Source: Nocardia anaemiae NBRC 100462
Lineage (GTDB): Bacteria > Actinomycetota > Actinomycetes > Mycobacteriales > Mycobacteriaceae
NCBI RefSeq assembly: GCF_001612725.1
Contig: NZ_BDAZ01000037.1
Span: 1-48,529 of the forward strand
Direction: 5' to 3'
DNA length: 48,529 nucleotides
In this document: piece after piece, positions 41,831 through 48,529 of the stretch
How positions within the stretch are numbered: position 1 is the stretch's first letter
How the letters are laid out: the number at the start of each line of letters is the position of its first letter
The notes under the pieces: model-generated
Seen by the model: the letters and a program-made list of their open reading frames with translations, nothing else
Database searches by the model: none
Told to the model about the DNA's origin: nothing
Position numbers and translations under genes: made by a program

Positions 41831-42481
41831 ATGAATATTCGCAAAACGCTGCTGGTTTCGGTACTGGCACCGTTGTCGGTCGCCAGCTGCGCACATGAGG
41901 GCTCGAAAAGCGTTGCGCAGGCGGTGATTCAACCACCTGCCGCGAGACAGACTTTGCAAGTGCCGGTCGGTCCCGGCCCCTCCGGCACGTACACGGTACA
42001 GGCGCAACCGGGTCCGGGCAGCTGCCACTACCGCAAGTCGGGCGACGGGCAACCACTGCCCGATCCCGCGTGCACCCCGGGAGCGGTCAATCCGAAGGTG
42101 GCCGCGGACAACCTCGGCGACACCATCTGCAAGGGCGGATATACCTCCTCGATCCGCCCGCCTGCCAATATCACCAACCGGGAAAAGGACGCCGACGCGA
42201 AGTCCTACGCCTATACCGGCCCATTGCACGACGCCGAGTACGACCACTTGGTGTCGCTGGAGCTCGGCGGCGACCCGAACGATCCGCGCAACCTGTGGGT
42301 GGAGCCACCGTCACCCGATCACAAGGCGGGCGCGGGGCCGAACAATCCGAAAGACGCCGTCGAGAACAGGTTGCATGCGCTGGTATGTTCCGGCAAGGTC
42401 GCCTTGACCGACGCCCAGAACGCCATAGCCGCCGACTGGACCACGGCCCTGGTCGACGTCGGCCACCCCGACGGCAAGTAG
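41831..42481 (+). CDS. Lipoprotein with HNH-nuclease-like C-terminal domain
   Basis: A 216-aa protein: signal peptide with lipobox VASC (Cys at about residue 20), a Pro/Ala/Gln-rich spacer, then a cysteine-containing domain. The C terminus has AEYDHLVSLELGGDPNDPRN, LWVEP and NRLHALVCSGKVALTDAQNA. The DH...LELGG...N core resembles secreted HNH-type endonuclease domains. It is probably a surface-anchored nuclease or an inactive derivative. GAGGT precedes ATG 41831. The 165-bp gap upstream holds nothing clear. Confidence 0.68.
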   Translation: MNIRKTLLVSVLAPLSVASCAHEGSKSVAQAVIQPPAARQTLQVPVGPGPSGTYTVQAQPGPGSCHYRKSGDGQPLPDPACTPGAVNPKVAADNLGDTICKGGYTSSIRPPANITNREKDADAKSYAYTGPLHDAEYDHLVSLELGGDPNDPRNLWVEPPSPDHKAGAGPNNPKDAVENRLHALVCSGKVALTDAQNAIAADWTTALVDVGHPDGK

Positions 42482-42568
42482 GCTCGACCTGCGGTGTCAC
42501 CATTCCCGTTGGCATAGAAGGCATCTCGACCGAAATGCCGTCGTCCTCGGGCCGCGTGGTGTTCGCCG

Positions 42569-42913
42569 CTACGCGGGCAGGTGACCGTAGCCGAAAATGT
42601 TGATGAAGTAGTTGCCCGGGATCAGTTGGTTCATCGCGTGCCACTGCCCCGCCGGGTCGCGCTGGTAGTAACTCACCGGCGACAAACCGTCGTCGTAGCA
42701 GACGATGTCGGCGATGCCAAACGGGCTCCAATAAGTGCTTGCACCCAGGCGGCCGGGTGCGAGCGGTGGCGTGAACAGGTGACTGCACGGGGTGATGCTC
42801 GGTTCGTAGATCGAGGGCGCGGCCGCGGCCGTCGGCGCGAGGCCGACCACACCGATACCGCCCAATCCCACACACATCGCGGCAGTCAACGAACGAGGGA
42901 CACTTCGTCCCAT
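42569..42913 (-). CDS. Small secreted protein, unknown family
   Basis: A 114-aa protein with a Sec signal peptide (GRSVPRSLTAAMCVGLGGIG, cleavage likely after APTAAAA, about residue 32). The mature part of about 80 residues contains two Cys (ITPCSHLF, DIVCYDDG) and ends NYFINIFGYGHLPA. No family recognised. GAGGAG lies 8 bp before ATG 42913; an upstream in-frame TTG is less likely. It is convergent with the lipoprotein gene. Confidence 0.7.
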   Translation of the reverse strand: MGRSVPRSLTAAMCVGLGGIGVVGLAPTAAAAPSIYEPSITPCSHLFTPPLAPGRLGASTYWSPFGIADIVCYDDGLSPVSYYQRDPAGQWHAMNQLIPGNYFINIFGYGHLPA

Positions 42914-42961
42914 ATCGGTTCTCCTCAACTATTCCGATCGGTAACAGTGAGCACACGATAC

Positions 42962-43013
42962 GCGAACGCGCATGAGCTGAACCCCTTTGTCCATGCGGAC
43001 AAGGGGTTTCAGC
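42962..43013. repeat. Second copy of the SPFH-terminator repeat
   Basis: This segment matches 32336-32387 almost base for base, including 18 identical bases (42964-42981) that in copy 1 encode the last SPFH codons. The hairpin GCTGAACCCCTTTGTCC-ATGC-GGACAAGGGGTTTCAGC pairs 15 of 17 positions. It probably terminates the leftward Ddn-like gene ending at 43029. Confidence 0.8.
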
Positions 43014-43028
43014 ATGGAATGCGGACTG

Positions 43029-43406
43029 CTATGCAGGACGCGCCTGCAGGTGATCCGTCGCCGACAGCACCTTCAGCGCCTGCCGGACACCGACCGGCGC
43101 CCACGCCGCCGACGCATCGTGCACTACTACCGGATCGATGAGCAGCACCACGGTGCCCTTGGTCTCGAGCTCGAAACCTCCTGCGGCCGTTACGTTCTTG
43201 ACCCAGTCCACGTCACGACCGTAGGTGAGGGCGATCCGATACACACCTTCGGATTCGAATGCCCACACCGGAGTTCTGTAGGGCCGCCCGGATTTTCGTC
43301 CTTTGTGGACAACCATGCTCATCGGGGGCACTTTCCCGGCCAACCGGCCGAGGATCGGGTTTGTCACGTGCCGGTTCAATTTCGCCAGTGTGCGCGGAAG
43401 CACCAT
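43029..43406 (-). CDS. Short deazaflavin (F420)-dependent nitroreductase-family protein
   Basis: A 125-aa Ddn-like protein: VHKGRKSGRPYRTPVWAFES, YRIALTYGRDVDWVKNVTAA, GGFELETKG. The GRKSGRPYRTP and WVKN motifs are those of the F420-binding family. It is shorter than the 36475 paralogue and lacks the APTNPAWLHNL-type loop, so it belongs to a different subgroup. The gene starts ATG 43406 and is divergent from a NUDIX gene across about 50 bp. Confidence 0.88.
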   Translation of the reverse strand: MVLPRTLAKLNRHVTNPILGRLAGKVPPMSMVVHKGRKSGRPYRTPVWAFESEGVYRIALTYGRDVDWVKNVTAAGGFELETKGTVVLLIDPVVVHDASAAWAPVGVRQALKVLSATDHLQARPA

Positions 43407-43458
43407 CTGGGCGGTCCTCTCTCAGGGTGGCGTGCGGAGATCAGGTTACCCTCGACCG

Positions 43459-43992
43459 GTGTCCGTGCACCCTCAGTCGGAGATGATCGCGGTCTATGAC
43501 GCCGCGGGCCGTGAAATCGGCGCGGCCGACCGCGCCACCGTCTATCGCGACGGCAGCTGGCACGCCAGTGCGGGCGTACTCGTCCGCTCCGGCGACGGTG
43601 AACGCGTCTATGTGCACCGCCGCACCGATACCAAGATGGTCTTCGCCGGTATGCACGACTGCCTGGCCGGTGGTGTCGTCGATCCCGGCGAGACTCCGGC
43701 TCAGACCGCGGTCCGGGAACTCGCCGAGGAACTCGGCATCGTGCTGCCCGCCGATGCGGCACCGCTGCCGCTGCGGGCCAGCGCGTCCTGGGACGGCAGC
43801 TGGCTTGGCGCACCGATGCGCTGTCATTTGTTCGCCTACGAGCTGCGCTACGACGGGCCCATCCGCCATCAGCCGGAGGAAATCGTGGACGGCTGGTGGT
43901 GGACCGATGCCGAACTGCGCGCACATCTGGCCGACCCGACCTGGCCGTTCGTCCCGGACACCCGCATCCTCACCGACCAGCTACTGGACTGA
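43459..43992 (+). CDS. NUDIX hydrolase
   Basis: A 177-aa protein with a perfect NUDIX box, GGVVDPGETPAQTAVRELAE then ELGI (about residues 75-98). The N terminus (GREIGAADRATVYRDGSWHA) and the YVHRRTDTK strand resemble the YfcD/IPP-isomerase-like NUDIX subgroup; the C-terminal EIVDGWWWTDAELRAHL is typical of it. It probably acts on a nucleoside diphosphate derivative. Starts at GTG 43459, 43465 or ATG 43483 are all possible. A strong hairpin terminator follows. Confidence 0.86.
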   Translation: MSVHPQSEMIAVYDAAGREIGAADRATVYRDGSWHASAGVLVRSGDGERVYVHRRTDTKMVFAGMHDCLAGGVVDPGETPAQTAVRELAEELGIVLPADAAPLPLRASASWDGSWLGAPMRCHLFAYELRYDGPIRHQPEEIVDGWWWTDAELRAHLADPTWPFVPDTRILTDQLLD

Positions 43993-43998
43993 AAGGCC

Positions 43999-44033
43999 AT
44001 CGGCCCATCAGGTCGAGGACCTGATGGGCCGAT
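43999..44033. terminator. Perfect 16-bp hairpin between convergent genes
   Basis: ATCGGCCCATCAGGTC, loop GAG, GACCTGATGGGCCGAT. It lies 6 bp after the NUDIX stop and 14 bp beyond the stop of the leftward 23-aa gene, so it can serve both. Confidence 0.85.
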
Positions 44034-44047
44034 CAGCCTGCGATCTG

Positions 44048-44119
44048 TCAGGCGGCGCTACCGCTCATAGCACCCATGACCTGGGTGAAGAGGTTCGCGA
44101 CGACTTCGAGGAGCTCCAT
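44048..44119 (-). CDS. Very short gene, 23-aa amphipathic peptide
   Basis: Reads MELLEVVANLFTQVMGAM followed by SGSAA and stop. AAGGGA lies 6 bp before the ATG and a perfect terminator hairpin lies 14 bp after the stop, so it has the full outfit of a gene. The peptide would form a short amphipathic helix rich in Leu, Val, Met and Phe, net negative. It follows the AIM24 gene by 87 bp on the same strand. It could be a membrane-active or regulatory peptide, or a leader. No homologue is known to me. Confidence 0.5.
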   Translation of the reverse strand: MELLEVVANLFTQVMGAMSGSAA

Positions 44120-44206
44120 GTACATTCCCTTGCTGGACCCGATATGAAATTTGCATTCTGCACGGGCTAGGTGTCCAGCAGGTAAGAGGGTCGTGAAAAC
44201 GGGTGA

Positions 44207-44887
44207 CTACCCCGAGGACGCCGCCGAGCCCGCCCATGCGGCGAAGGCGCCCGGATTGCGGGTCTGCAGCAGCACCCGGCCGGGTCCGGTGAAGTCGAAG
44301 ACGAAGCCCTCGCCCGACTTCAGCGATTGGATGGACCGCCCGGATACCGCGCGCCGGATGGTGAAGTTCATGGCCAGGTCATAGGCCACCACATGGCCGG
44401 TATCGATGGTGATCGGCTCACCCGGCTGCAGATCGATCACATCGATCGCGCCGAATACACCGACGACCACCTCACCCTCGCCGTGCGCGCGCAGCCCGAA
44501 GCCGCCCTCGCCACCGAACAGATTCGCGAAGCCGCCCCACTTGCCCTCCACCTGCACGCCGTGCGAGTTCGCGATCCAGCCGCCGCGGCTGATGAAGAAC
44601 GGTCGATCGGGAGTGATCTGCAGGTTCAGCATGTCGCCGGGCAGCGCTGGCGCCACGTCCACCCAGCCGCCCTGCGGCGGTGCGGTGAAGGTCGAGACGA
44701 AGAATGATTCGCCCGCGAGCACCGAACGCTTCAGCCCGGCGAGAATGCCGCCTTCGGCCTTGGCCTGCAACGAAACTCCCGCCGAATGCGCGACCATGGC
44801 GCCGCTCTCGACCCGCATCGGCTCGCCGCCGGCCAGGAAGCACCGCGCGACCGCGGAGGCCGGACTATGACGCAGTTGTACCTTCAT
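44207..44887 (-). CDS. AIM24 family protein
   Basis: A 226-aa beta-rich protein: FLAGGEPMRVESGAMVAHSA, LKRSVLAGESFFVSTFTAPP, FFISRGGWIANSHGVQVEGK, then GEGFVFDFTGPGRVLLQTRN. These are the TIGR00266/AIM24 repeats, a trimeric double-psi-like barrel found across bacteria, often beside TerD-type stress genes. The molecular role is unknown; mitochondrial AIM24 affects inner-membrane organisation. It starts ATG 44887 just after the ArsC-like stop (27 bp), suggesting an operon. Confidence 0.9.
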   Translation of the reverse strand: MKVQLRHSPASAVARCFLAGGEPMRVESGAMVAHSAGVSLQAKAEGGILAGLKRSVLAGESFFVSTFTAPPQGGWVDVAPALPGDMLNLQITPDRPFFISRGGWIANSHGVQVEGKWGGFANLFGGEGGFGLRAHGEGEVVVGVFGAIDVIDLQPGEPITIDTGHVVAYDLAMNFTIRRAVSGRSIQSLKSGEGFVFDFTGPGRVLLQTRNPGAFAAWAGSAASSG

Positions 44888-44914
44888 AAATGCCGACCCT
44901 ACCGGCTATTTCGG

Positions 44915-45289
44915 CTACGAAGGGTCCAGCGATTCCAGGGTCTTCGCATCGCGCGCGACGACCGCACCGCCGTCGGGAGTGAGCACGATCGGCCGCTGAA
45001 TCAGCTTCGGGTTCGCCGCCAATGCCTCGATCCAGCGCTCGCGGTCGGCCTCGGTGCGTCCCCAGCTGGATATGCCCAGGTCCTTGGCGATCTGTTCACC
45101 GGTGCGGGTGATATCCCACGGCTCGGCGCCCAACCGCTGCAGCACCGTCCGCAATTCCGCGGCGGTCGGCGGATCGTCGAGGTAGCGCCGTACCGTGTAC
45201 TCGACGCCCGCCTCGTCCAGGTGCGTGGTGGCAGTGCGGCTCTTGCTGCACTGCGGGTTGTGCCAGATCTCGGTTTGCCCAGATGTCAT
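44915..45289 (-). CDS. ArsC/Spx-like arsenate reductase family protein
   Basis: A 124-aa thioredoxin-fold protein: IWHNPQCSKSRTATTHLDEA with the single catalytic Cys in NPQCSKSR, VRRYLDDPP, and IQRPIVLTPDGGAVVARD with the conserved RPI cis-Pro segment. It matches glutaredoxin-coupled arsenate reductases of the ArsC/YffB type; with no arsenic genes nearby, a general redox role is equally possible. ATG 45289 starts the conserved part; the longer frame upstream has no coding look. Confidence 0.9.
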   Translation of the reverse strand: MTSGQTEIWHNPQCSKSRTATTHLDEAGVEYTVRRYLDDPPTAAELRTVLQRLGAEPWDITRTGEQIAKDLGISSWGRTEADRERWIEALAANPKLIQRPIVLTPDGGAVVARDAKTLESLDPS

Positions 45290-45593
45290 GGTCGCAGCGT
45301 ACCTACAGGTGCATCCAGGTCGGCCATACCTGCGACCACGGGTGGCGCAGGCCGGTGCACTTCCACACGGTGACGTTCCGGGTATTGCCCGGATACCCGA
45401 TTCGACTGTCCGCCTTGGCAACTGGCTCGACGTGCTCGAAATCCCAATGCAGGAAGGCATCATTCACGCCGAGAGCTCATCGCCGAAGTAGTCGTCGCGG
45501 CTGGTGGAGAACACCAACACGGGCACGGCCACGGCGGCGATGACACCGATACCCCGTGTCGCCACTGGCGGGCGCGCGCCGGTGGCGGGCGAT
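45290..45593. other. Intergenic region with one doubtful 33-aa frame
   Basis: 304 bp without a clear gene. A minus-strand frame, GTG 45565 to stop 45464, encodes about 33 residues with one hydrophobic helix (GIGVIAAVAVPVLVFS) and the tail DDYFGDELSA. It lies just after the aminotransferase stop and could be a small membrane peptide, but no ribosome-binding site was found, so it is not called as a gene. Confidence 0.35.
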
Positions 45594-46901
45594 TCAGCCC
45601 ACGTATTCGTCGGCAACCTCCAACACCTCGTCGACGATCTCCAGCCCTGTGCGCAGTTCGTCGGCCGAGGTGGTCAGCGGCGGCGCGATCTGGAAGCGGT
45701 TGCCCGCATTGAACGGCCACAGCCCGCGCTCCTTGGCGGCAGCGGTGACCCGGTTCATCGGTTCGGCGGCTGGACCGGCGGCCGCGAACGGGATCAGCGG
45801 CTCGCGAGTGTGTGGATCGCGCACCAACTCCAGTGCCCAGAAGAAGCCGAGCCCGCGCGCCTCGCCGACGCTCGGATGCCGAGAAGCCAACTCCGCCAAC
45901 CCTTTTCCGAGTACGTCCGCGCCGACGGTCCGCACATGGTCGAGAATGCCGTCGCGTTCGAAGACATTGATGGAGGCGATGCCCGCGGCACAGGCGAGTG
46001 GATGTCCGGCATAGGTGAGTCCGCCGGGATACACCGTATTGTCGTAGCGTTGCGCGATCCGTTCGGCCATCAGTACGCCGCCGAGCGGAACATAGCCGGA
46101 GTTCACACCCTTGGCGAAGGTGATGATATCGGGTGCGACATCGAAGGCTTGGACCGCGAACCACTCACCGACCCGGCCGAATCCGACCATCACCTCGTCG
46201 GCAATGTAGACGATGCCGAATTCGTCGCACAGTTCCCGGACACCGGCCAGATAGCCAGGCGGCGGCACGAGCACACCGTTGGTGCCGACCACTGTCTCCA
46301 GGATCAGACCCGCAATGTGTTGCGGGCCTTCCAATTCGATGACCTGACGCAAATGTTGCAGCGCCGCTGTCGTCTCTGCCTCGGGCGTGCTCGTACCCCA
46401 GGGCGATCGGTAGGGATACGGCCCGAAGAAGCGGACGACGTCGACATTGGTCGGCTCGGCGCCCCAGCGTCGCGGCTCACCGGTGAGCCCGATCGCGACG
46501 CCGGTGCCGCCGTGATAGGAGCGATAGGCGGCGAGCATCTTGGTGCGGCCGGTATAGCTGCGGGCCAGCCGCACCGCATGTTCGACGGCCTCCGCACCGC
46601 CGGTGGTGAACAGAATCCGATTCAGCTCGCCCGGCGCGCGTTCCACGATCAACCGGGCCAGTTCGCTGCGCGCCTCGTTGCCGACGGTCGGCGAGATGGT
46701 CGCGAGTTTCTGTGCCTGACCGATAATGGCCGCGACAATATCCGGATGCTGGTGGCCGATATTGACATTCACCAGTTGGGAGGAGAAATCGAGGTACCGT
46801 TTGCCGCTCTCCTCCCAGAACCACGAGCCCGACGCACCGACGATCGGCACCGGATTCAGGCTCGCCTGCGCGCTCCATGGATAGAAGACGTGATCGACCA
46901 C
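45594..46901 (-). CDS. Class III pyridoxal-phosphate aminotransferase
   Basis: A 435-aa class III (omega/aspartate-family) aminotransferase: FTTGGAEAVEHAVRLAR, AAYRSYHGGTG, the Asp of IADEVMVGFGR that contacts the PLP ring, and FAKGVNSGYVPLGG with the Schiff-base Lys. It moves an amino group between an amine or amino acid and a keto acid. GTG 46901 directly follows the stop of the ABC substrate-binding gene, so it belongs to the same operon and probably handles the imported compound. Confidence 0.92.
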   Translation of the reverse strand: MVDHVFYPWSAQASLNPVPIVGASGSWFWEESGKRYLDFSSQLVNVNIGHQHPDIVAAIIGQAQKLATISPTVGNEARSELARLIVERAPGELNRILFTTGGAEAVEHAVRLARSYTGRTKMLAAYRSYHGGTGVAIGLTGEPRRWGAEPTNVDVVRFFGPYPYRSPWGTSTPEAETTAALQHLRQVIELEGPQHIAGLILETVVGTNGVLVPPPGYLAGVRELCDEFGIVYIADEVMVGFGRVGEWFAVQAFDVAPDIITFAKGVNSGYVPLGGVLMAERIAQRYDNTVYPGGLTYAGHPLACAAGIASINVFERDGILDHVRTVGADVLGKGLAELASRHPSVGEARGLGFFWALELVRDPHTREPLIPFAAAGPAAEPMNRVTAAAKERGLWPFNAGNRFQIAPPLTTSADELRTGLEIVDEVLEVADEYVG

Positions 46902-48044
46902 CTATTTACCGCCTTCGGTCAGTGTCACCTGCTGTGGCGCGAATCCCGTTCCGGTGACGTCGATTCCACCGGATTTCAGTAGGTCCAGTGCCTTCGTGAC
47001 GTATTCGTTGGTGAACGCGCCCGCATCGGGATCCTGCTTCAGCACCGTGACTCCCTCCTGGTTCTTGGTCTCCTTGGCGATCTTCACGGTGCGATCCCAT
47101 GCCGACTTGTCGATCATGCCGATACCGTTGGGCGAGGGCCAGATCAGCTTGTTGACCTCGTTGATCTGCCACTGCTGGTGGCCGGCGCCGAGCGTGCTGC
47201 CCGCGGCGACGGTGATATCGCGGCATTTGTCGACATTGTCGCGGCAGAACGCCCAGCCCTTCAGCGAGGCGGCGATGAATTTGACGGTCTGGTCCTGGTA
47301 TTTCGCATCCTTCAGCTTCTCTGAATTCGCCCAGATCGCGTCCTGCAGCATGGCCACGCCCTCGTCGTTCCAGTCGATGGTGGCGAAATCATCTGCGCTG
47401 TAGAGCTTTCCGGTGGCGGGATTCTTCGTCTCCAACAGCTGGGCGTATTCGTTGTAGGACATGGCTTGGGCGGCCGTGATGTCCTTGGCGAGGAAGGCGT
47501 TCATATCGAACTGCTGCTGGACCAGCTTGACATCCCTCGACGGGTCGATGCCCGCCTTGGTCATGCCCGCGAACAGCTCGAATTCATTGCCGTAGCCCCA
47601 GTTTCCGACGGTCTTACCGCGCAGTGCGGCCGGGCCCGTGATGTTGTCGGACTTGAACGAGACCTGTTTGGTGCCCGAGCGCTGGAACACCTGCGCCACA
47701 TCGGTGATACCCGCCCCGGCCTCGCGGGATGCCAGCGCCTTGGGTACCCAGGCGATCGCGTAATCGGCCTGCCCCTGGGCCAGTACCGTCTGCGGCACGA
47801 TATCGGTTCCGCCATCGAGGATTTCGACCGACAGTCCCTGCTCCTTGTAGAAGCCCTGGTCCACGGCGGCCAGATAACCGGCGAACTGTCCCTGCTTGAA
47901 CCACTGCAATTGCAGGCGGACCTTGGTCAGGCCGTCCGCGGTGGTTCCGGAGCCGTTGTCGGTGGTGCTGCAGCCGGTCAGCGCGGCCGCCGCCAACGCC
48001 GCCAGCGCGAGACAAGCGCGTAAACGCCCTGTGGCAGTTCTCAT
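46902..48044 (-). CDS. ABC transporter substrate-binding lipoprotein (NMT1/THI5-like)
   Basis: A 380-aa lipoprotein: signal peptide with lipobox LTGC (Cys at about residue 22), then LQLQWFKQGQFAGYLAAVDQ, GFYKEQGLSVEILDGG, LAQGQADYAIAWVPKALASR and GKTVGNWGYGNEFELFAG. This is the NMT1/THI5 fold used for pyrimidine-type thiamine precursors and for nitrate, sulfonate or taurine-type solutes; the WFKQGQFAGY opening favours the thiamine-precursor-like subgroup. ATG 48044 overlaps the permease stop. It is paired with an aminotransferase, so an amine or amino-pyrimidine substrate is plausible. Confidence 0.9.
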   Translation of the reverse strand: MRTATGRLRACLALAALAAAALTGCSTTDNGSGTTADGLTKVRLQLQWFKQGQFAGYLAAVDQGFYKEQGLSVEILDGGTDIVPQTVLAQGQADYAIAWVPKALASREAGAGITDVAQVFQRSGTKQVSFKSDNITGPAALRGKTVGNWGYGNEFELFAGMTKAGIDPSRDVKLVQQQFDMNAFLAKDITAAQAMSYNEYAQLLETKNPATGKLYSADDFATIDWNDEGVAMLQDAIWANSEKLKDAKYQDQTVKFIAASLKGWAFCRDNVDKCRDITVAAGSTLGAGHQQWQINEVNKLIWPSPNGIGMIDKSAWDRTVKIAKETKNQEGVTVLKQDPDAGAFTNEYVTKALDLLKSGGIDVTGTGFAPQQVTLTEGGK

Positions 48045-48529
48045 TTCGATCTCCCAAAGATGTCGCGGATCAGGATGGTCCGGGGTCGGCGGGTCAGTTG
48101 TTCGAAAATCAGGACGACGGCGAGGAAGAGCAGGCCGACGATCATCGCGCCGACCACATACGCCCACGCCCGCGGATAGGCCGTATTCGCCGCCGCGGAG
48201 GTGATTCGGCTGCCGAGGCCGTTCTGCAGACCGCCGAAGTATTCGGCGATCACGGCCGCGATCACCGCGCCCGGCGCCGCGATGCGCAGACCGGTGAACA
48301 GGTAGGGCAGTGCCGCGGGCAGCCGCACCGTGCGGGTGACCTGCCAGCCGCCCGCCGCATACGAGGTCATCAGATCGGCGTGCACCTGTGGCACCTGACG
48401 CAGGCCGCGGGCGGTGCTGACGAACATCGGGAAGAACACGACGATGGCCACGACCATGCGGCGCGGGGTGTCGGTGGTGGTGGAATACATCGAATTCAAC
48501 AGCGGCGCCAAGGCGACGATCGGCACGGC
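48041..48529 (-). CDS. ABC transporter permease, 5' part outside the window
   Basis: At least 161 aa of a binding-protein-dependent permease. It shows VVFFPMFVSTARGLRQVP, the EAA-like loop MTSYAAGGWQVTRTVRLPAA followed by LPYLFTGLR, and VIAEYFGGLQNGLGSRI, typical of the SsuC/TauC/ThiX-type inner-membrane partner of NMT1-like binding proteins. Helices continue to a basic C terminus. The start lies beyond the right edge. Its stop overlaps the substrate-binding gene start (ATGA), confirming one operon. Confidence 0.9.
   Translation of the reverse strand, partial: AVPIVALAPLLNSMYSTTTDTPRRMVVAIVVFFPMFVSTARGLRQVPQVHADLMTSYAAGGWQVTRTVRLPAALPYLFTGLRIAAPGAVIAAVIAEYFGGLQNGLGSRITSAAANTAYPRAWAYVVGAMIVGLLFLAVVLIFEQLTRRPRTILIRDIFGRSK

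Noticed and set aside
45464..45565. 33-aa minus-strand membrane peptide after the aminotransferase
   Set aside because: Hydrophobic helix is plausible, but there is no ribosome-binding site or terminator to support a gene.

Overview
This is a high-GC chromosomal window from a mycolic-acid-type actinomycete, most likely Nocardia or a close relative. The evidence is a Pup deamidase (Dop), several F420- or deazaflavin-type enzymes, a cyclopropane-synthase-like methyltransferase of the mycolic acid family, a SARP regulator, an actinobacterial YidC paralogue, and frequent GTG and ATGA starts. I see no rRNA, convincing tRNA, insertion sequence or CRISPR array.

Layout. 0-9.4 kb: dop, a DUF418 membrane protein, an M15-like metallopeptidase, a NUDIX hydrolase, a TetR/serine-hydrolase pair with a clear palindromic operator, and a second TetR gene divergent from an AurF-like diiron oxygenase coupled to a Baeyer-Villiger-type flavin monooxygenase. 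9.4-10.4 kb: a decayed stretch with gene remnants. 10.4-22.7 kb: an accessory locus that reads like a terpenoid or lipid biosynthetic cluster. It holds a large NB-ARC/LuxR regulator, a membrane-anchored linalool-dehydratase/isomerase-family protein, a P450 lacking the ExxR arginine, an LLM flavin oxidoreductase, an SDR, and a leftward operon (CMAS-type methyltransferase, frameshifted helical protein with a terpene-synthase-like NDI motif, pentalenene-oxygenase-like P450). 22.9-24.2 kb: a secreted four-Cys protein and a Clp-N-like membrane protein. 24.4-29.9 kb: epoxide-hydrolase/dehalogenase-type hydrolase, AraC regulator, glutamine synthetase, PucR-type regulator, second AraC regulator. 30-33 kb: YidC-type insertase, SPFH protein, hemerythrin. 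33-40 kb: SARP regulator with 11-bp direct repeats in front, deazaflavin reductase, membrane protein, transmembrane Ser/Thr kinase with DFN in place of DFG. 40-45 kb: small redox, secreted and NUDIX genes, including an untracked 23-aa gene. 45.3-48.5 kb: class III aminotransferase with an NMT1-type ABC transporter, cut by the window edge.

Most interesting signal. The 7-mer TAGGTAG occurs, by eye, seven times in the window, always between genes and only between 9.8 and 24.3 kb. It is usually followed 17 bp later by a related TCGGTA-type heptad, and sometimes by a third heptad after another 11 bp. These sites sit in front of the LuxR gene, the LDI-like gene, the divergent P450/LLM pair and the Clp-N pair. 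A variant three-heptad array lies in front of the methyltransferase operon. I read this as one uncharacterised regulon tying the 10.4-24.2 kb genes together, probably through the NB-ARC/LuxR regulator. That assignment is inference.
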